8,200 nt of DNA. It comes from DATJWY01 sp035500775 (GTDB lineage Bacteria > Pseudomonadota > Alphaproteobacteria > Acetobacterales > Acetobacteraceae). Under the pieces are notes generated by a model. That model made no database searches, was not told the DNA's origin, and was given only the letters and a program-made list of their open reading frames with translations. The stretch is taken from NCBI GenBank assembly GCA_035500775.1, contig DATJWY010000282.1, positions 1-8,200 of the forward strand, given 5' to 3'. Shown here piece after piece: positions 5,727-8,200 of this stretch; position 1 is the stretch's first letter; every line of letters begins with the position of its first letter. Position numbers and translations under genes: made by a program.

Positions 5727-7757
5727 ATGACCCTTAACGCCTTGCCCGCACCGGACTGGGCCGCCCGTGCTTGGCGGCTGGCCACCGGCCTGTTCGCCTT
5801 CGACCCGCGCCGCCTTCGCTGGGCGCTGGCGCTGCGGACCGTCATGGCCCTGGCCTTGCCGCTCCTGGCCGCCCACGCGCTCAAACTGCCGCTTCTCGTG
5901 TGGGCCGGGCTTGGCGCCTACCTGCTCGCGATCGGGGACTGTGTCGACGACGGCGACCGCCCCCAATTCCTGCGGATTATCGTGGGCGCGGCCCTTGGCG
6001 GGCTGGCGCTTACGACCGGCGTGCTGGCGGGCGCCAACCTCGCGGCGGCTCTGGCGGGGATGCTGGGCTGGGGGCTCGTGACCGGAATGATGGGCGTCTA
6101 TGGCAACGCCTTCGCTTCCATGTCCCTGCCCATCGCGTGGGCCTATGTGGAGCTGGGACTGCCAGCCTCGACGCACATGCTGCCCTACGCGTTAGCTATG
6201 GGCGGGGCCTTCATGCTGGGCGGGGTATTGACGCTGACGCTGACATTAGCGCTGCGCCTGGCCGGTCCGCTGGCTCCGGTCAGGGCGCAGACGGCGGCAT
6301 GTTTCCGGGCGATCGCCGGTTATCCGGAGGCGGACCGGACAAAGCGCCTAGCCCCTCCCGAACAGCATGTGCGCGGCGCCATCGCCGAAGCCAGACGCCT
6401 GGCCGCGCAGGCCCGGCAGAGCATGACCGGCCCCAGCCGCGCGAATCAGCGGGCGCTGGTGCTGATCGAAGTCGCCGACCGCCTGTATTCCCTCACCGGC
6501 GCCCTGCGCGAGACAGGCGAACCCCTAGCTCCGGCCTGCAAGACCACGCTGCTTGTCATTGCGCGGTTCCTCGAGGGCAAGGCGCAGCCGGAAGACCTCC
6601 GTCGGCTGCGGGCCGGGCTGGACGATGAATTTGCGACAGGCGCCCCAGAGGGCAAGACCAGCATACTGGGGCGGCGGATGATCCAGGAGCTTCGCCTGGC
6701 GCTCAGCGTAGCCCTCGATGATGAACGCCCCGCATTTCCGAACGCGCCGGCCCCGCCCGCGCGGCGCCTCGCGGCATTGCTCTCTCCCCTCGCCGCCAAT
6801 CTCAACCGCGAGTCCATAACGGCACGGCACGCGCTGCGCTTCGCCCTGGTCACCTCCGCCGCCGTTGCGGTATTCTGGGTCTTTCCTAAGCCGTTCGGCT
6901 ACTGGGTGCCACTCACCGCGACCGTCGTGCTGAAGCCATCCGCGGGCATGACGCTGGCGCGGGCCGTGCAGCGCGCGGCGGGGACGGCGGTCGGCATAGT
7001 GATGGGGCTCGCGTTGCTGCCTTTGCTGCCTGGCGCCGCCCTCAAGTTCACGGCCGTCATCGTGCTCTTTTTCTGGATGATGGCCGTACTTCCCCTCAAT
7101 TACGGCCTTGCGGTGTTTTTCTTATCGGCCGGGCTCATTCCGTTCGAGCACGTTCTGACGCCGGGCATTCACGCGGCCATCGGCACGTACCGGCTGATCG
7201 CCACGGCGATTGGCGCGGCCCTGGCGCTGATTGGCGGCCATGTCCTCTGGCCGACCTTCGAGCGGCGGGAACTGCCCGACACGCTACACAACTGCATCGC
7301 GGCCATGGCCGCCTATGCGGACAACGTCCTCGGCACCGCGATGGGCGATGCGGCGGGCGACCCGCAGGCGCAACGCCGGCGCGCGGGACTGGCGCTTTCA
7401 AATCTCCAGGCGGGGGTCCAGCGGTCCCTGACGGAGATCGGCGGCGATATGGAGGCCATGACGACGATCCTGCGGGCTTCGGTGGCACTTCAGCGGCTCA
7501 GCAATACGTTGAACATGCTGCTCCAGGCGGCGCCGGAAATTGCCCGTTCAACCCCCGCTCTCACGGCCTTCCGCGCCGCCTTCGTCGCGGCGCTCGCCAA
7601 CCCGTGGCAGCAGGAGCCGCCGATCACGGTCTTGCAGGCGGATATGCCGCTCGGCGATCACTCGCCTGAAGGAGAGGTGCTGGCGATGGCGCTCGACCGG
7701 CTGACCTCCGCACTGGAGATGCTGCACGATGCCGGCCTCCGGCTCAAGGATATGTGA
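5727..7757 (+). CDS. FUSC family inner-membrane transporter (fusaric acid resistance / AaeB-YccS type)
   Basis: FUSC proteins are inner-membrane efflux components; characterised relatives export aromatic acids such as p-hydroxybenzoate (AaeB) or fusaric acid. The 676-aa protein shows the family's duplicated plan. A first membrane block lies at about residues 33-180, with segments near 37-50, 54-70, 83-101, 104-125 and 153-178. A soluble domain covers about 185-365. A second membrane block lies at about 366-510, including GYWVPLTATVVLKPSAGMT (391-409), RAAGTAVGIVMG (416-427), FFWMMAVLPLNYG (448-460) and RLIATAIGAALALIGG (489-504). A helical cytoplasmic tail follows. Start: ATG 5727 is preceded by GGGAG 11 bases away; an in-frame TTG at 5709 would add six residues but has no ribosome binding site. 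No HlyD adaptor, DUF1656 or outer-membrane partner gene is adjacent, so it may work alone or with distant partners. It is divergent from the oxidoreductase operon. The substrate is unknown. Confidence 0.9.
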   Translation: MTLNALPAPDWAARAWRLATGLFAFDPRRLRWALALRTVMALALPLLAAHALKLPLLVWAGLGAYLLAIGDCVDDGDRPQFLRIIVGAALGGLALTTGVLAGANLAAALAGMLGWGLVTGMMGVYGNAFASMSLPIAWAYVELGLPASTHMLPYALAMGGAFMLGGVLTLTLTLALRLAGPLAPVRAQTAACFRAIAGYPEADRTKRLAPPEQHVRGAIAEARRLAAQARQSMTGPSRANQRALVLIEVADRLYSLTGALRETGEPLAPACKTTLLVIARFLEGKAQPEDLRRLRAGLDDEFATGAPEGKTSILGRRMIQELRLALSVALDDERPAFPNAPAPPARRLAALLSPLAANLNRESITARHALRFALVTSAAVAVFWVFPKPFGYWVPLTATVVLKPSAGMTLARAVQRAAGTAVGIVMGLALLPLLPGAALKFTAVIVLFFWMMAVLPLNYGLAVFFLSAGLIPFEHVLTPGIHAAIGTYRLIATAIGAALALIGGHVLWPTFERRELPDTLHNCIAAMAAYADNVLGTAMGDAAGDPQAQRRRAGLALSNLQAGVQRSLTEIGGDMEAMTTILRASVALQRLSNTLNMLLQAAPEIARSTPALTAFRAAFVAALANPWQQEPPITVLQADMPLGDHSPEGEVLAMALDRLTSALEMLHDAGLRLKDM

Positions 7758-8060
7758 GGGGCGCGTATCGGCTGCATCAACATTGGCCTTGAGCGGCGCG
7801 CCGAGGAAATCGACCGCACGGACAACGAGGCGGACGTCGAGAGTGTGCTCCCAAGGGCTCCGGAGGAGGGCGGTGAGGCATTGATTGTGAATTGGCGTCA
7901 CGCCGTGACCCCATAAAACCCAGCTAAATCTGATGATTGTCGCGCCGATAGGCGCCGAAACCCCTTGCCGATTTACAGTCAGTGAGCGCACCGGGCCCGG
8001 GCTTCACAAATCCTGCGCCTATCATTATACATTTAACCCATCTAATATATAGGAAATAGA
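7758..8060. other. Intergenic region: coding-like remnant, small hairpins, then promoter
   Basis: No supported intact gene lies in these 303 bases. The first 156 bases (7758-7913) stay open in the FUSC frame after its TGA, with coding-like composition, up to TAA at 7914-7916. GGCGTCAC-GCC-GTGACCCC at 7894-7912 is an imperfect hairpin (one mismatch); no T-run follows it on either strand, so it is a poor terminator. GCGCC-GATA-GGCGC (7942-7955) is a further small hairpin and CCGGGCCCGG (7991-8000) a perfect palindrome. From about 8003 the DNA turns AT-rich and carries the promoter of the next gene. A minus-strand frame at 7548-7991 is exactly codon-aligned antisense to the FUSC frame over its overlap and is taken as a shadow. 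Confidence 0.5.
8003..8031 (+). promoter_or_regulatory. Sigma-70-like promoter for the solute-binding protein gene
   Basis: TTCACA (8003-8008) and TATACA (8026-8031) are separated by exactly 17 bases, matching the consensus at five and four of six positions. The surrounding DNA is AT-rich in an otherwise GC-rich window. Transcription would start near 8038, leaving a 5' leader of only about 23 bases, too short for a riboswitch. Confidence 0.5.
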
Positions 8061-8200
8061 ATGCTTTCACATAGTGGACTGCTCCGCCGCGCCATCGGCC
8101 CCCTCCTGCTTGCGGGAATGCTCGCAGCCGGGTTGTGCTCGACGGCGCTGGCGGAAGGGACCGTGGTGCGTGTCGGCATCATGAGCGGCGAGGACGAGGA
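8061..8200 (+). CDS. Partial MetQ/NlpA-family ABC transporter substrate-binding protein
   Basis: The frame starts at ATG 8061, with AGGA at 8051-8054 six bases upstream, and is cut by the right edge after 46 codons. The start is a classical Sec signal peptide: basic LLRRA at residues 7-11, a hydrophobic core from about 12 to 25, and a signal peptidase I site ALA before Glu32. The mature N-terminus reads VVRVGIMSGEDE, which matches the opening beta strand and loop (VGxMxGxxxE) of MetQ/NlpA-type binding proteins, often for methionine or related compounds. The only cysteine (Cys26, in AAGLC) is not preceded by a proper lipobox because Leu is at -1, so this looks like a soluble periplasmic protein, not a lipoprotein. 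Family call rests on a short stretch; the ligand is unknown. Confidence 0.7.
   Translation, partial: MLSHSGLLRRAIGPLLLAGMLAAGLCSTALAEGTVVRVGIMSGEDE

Noticed and set aside
6229..6246. Short tandem hexamer TGACGC, TGACGC, TGACAT
   Set aside because: Three imperfect copies encode an LTLTLTL run inside a predicted membrane segment; explained by protein composition.
7548..7991. Minus-strand frame of 147 codons overlapping the FUSC 3' end
   Set aside because: It is exactly codon-aligned antisense to the FUSC frame, shows no recognisable domain and has weaker codon-position bias than the plus frame over 7767-7841.
7925..8002. Possible tRNA-Tyr-like remnant: minus strand contains GACTGTAAATC, like a tyrosine anticodon arm (7980..7970)
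   Set aside because: The anticodon stem pairs imperfectly and no T-arm (GGTTCGA-like), D-arm or acceptor stem can be found around it.
1..8200. Insertion sequences, CRISPR arrays, rRNA, phage or toxin-antitoxin genes
   Set aside because: I looked for transposase motifs, terminal repeats, regularly spaced repeats and conserved RNA segments and found none.

Overview
The window is GC-rich, densely packed bacterial DNA with short promoters and strong third-position GC in its coding frames. A Tat-exported molybdenum hydroxylase, a FUSC-family exporter and a NlpA/MetQ-type periplasmic binding protein together suggest an alphaproteobacterium. Acetobacteraceae or a relative is my guess from protein style, and nothing here proves it.

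Layout: (1) bases 1-47, minus strand: the first 15 codons of an unidentified gene running off the left edge. (2) 124-1080, minus: an XdhC/CoxI-type maturation factor for the sulfurated molybdenum cofactor. (3) 1081-1196: a compact divergent control region with two inverted repeats, one of them a perfect 9+9 bp operator-like element. (4) 1197-1754, plus: a MocA-like cytidylyltransferase that makes the MCD form of the cofactor. (5) 5537 down to 1755, minus: a three-gene operon for a molybdenum hydroxylase of the xanthine dehydrogenase / CoxL form II superfamily, in the order Mo subunit (with a twin-arginine signal), [2Fe-2S] subunit, FAD subunit. (6) 5538-5726: an AT-rich divergent intergenic region. 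(7) 5727-7757, plus: a FUSC (fusaric acid resistance / AaeB-YccS type) inner-membrane transporter. (8) 7758-8060: intergenic DNA whose first 156 bases still look like coding sequence in the transporter's frame, followed by a good sigma-70-like promoter. (9) 8061 to the right edge, plus: the start of a MetQ/NlpA-family solute-binding protein.

How the parts fit: MocA would convert Mo-molybdopterin to MCD, XdhC would bind and help sulfurate the cofactor and hand it to the Mo subunit, and the assembled three-subunit enzyme could be exported as a folded complex by the Tat signal on the Mo subunit alone. Electrons would pass from Mo through two [2Fe-2S] clusters to FAD. The active-site loop is AYRGAGRPE, not the AYRCSFR of true CO dehydrogenase, so the substrate is more likely an aldehyde or N-heterocycle than CO; it cannot be named from sequence. 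The exporter shares the divergent promoter region with the enzyme operon, so a role in exporting an aromatic or acidic substrate or product is plausible but inferred.

I do not see an entirely new system. The points that most deserve a second look are the operator between xdhC and mocA, the placement of the Tat signal, the zero-gap tail-to-tail stop codons, and the coding-like stretch after the FUSC stop codon.
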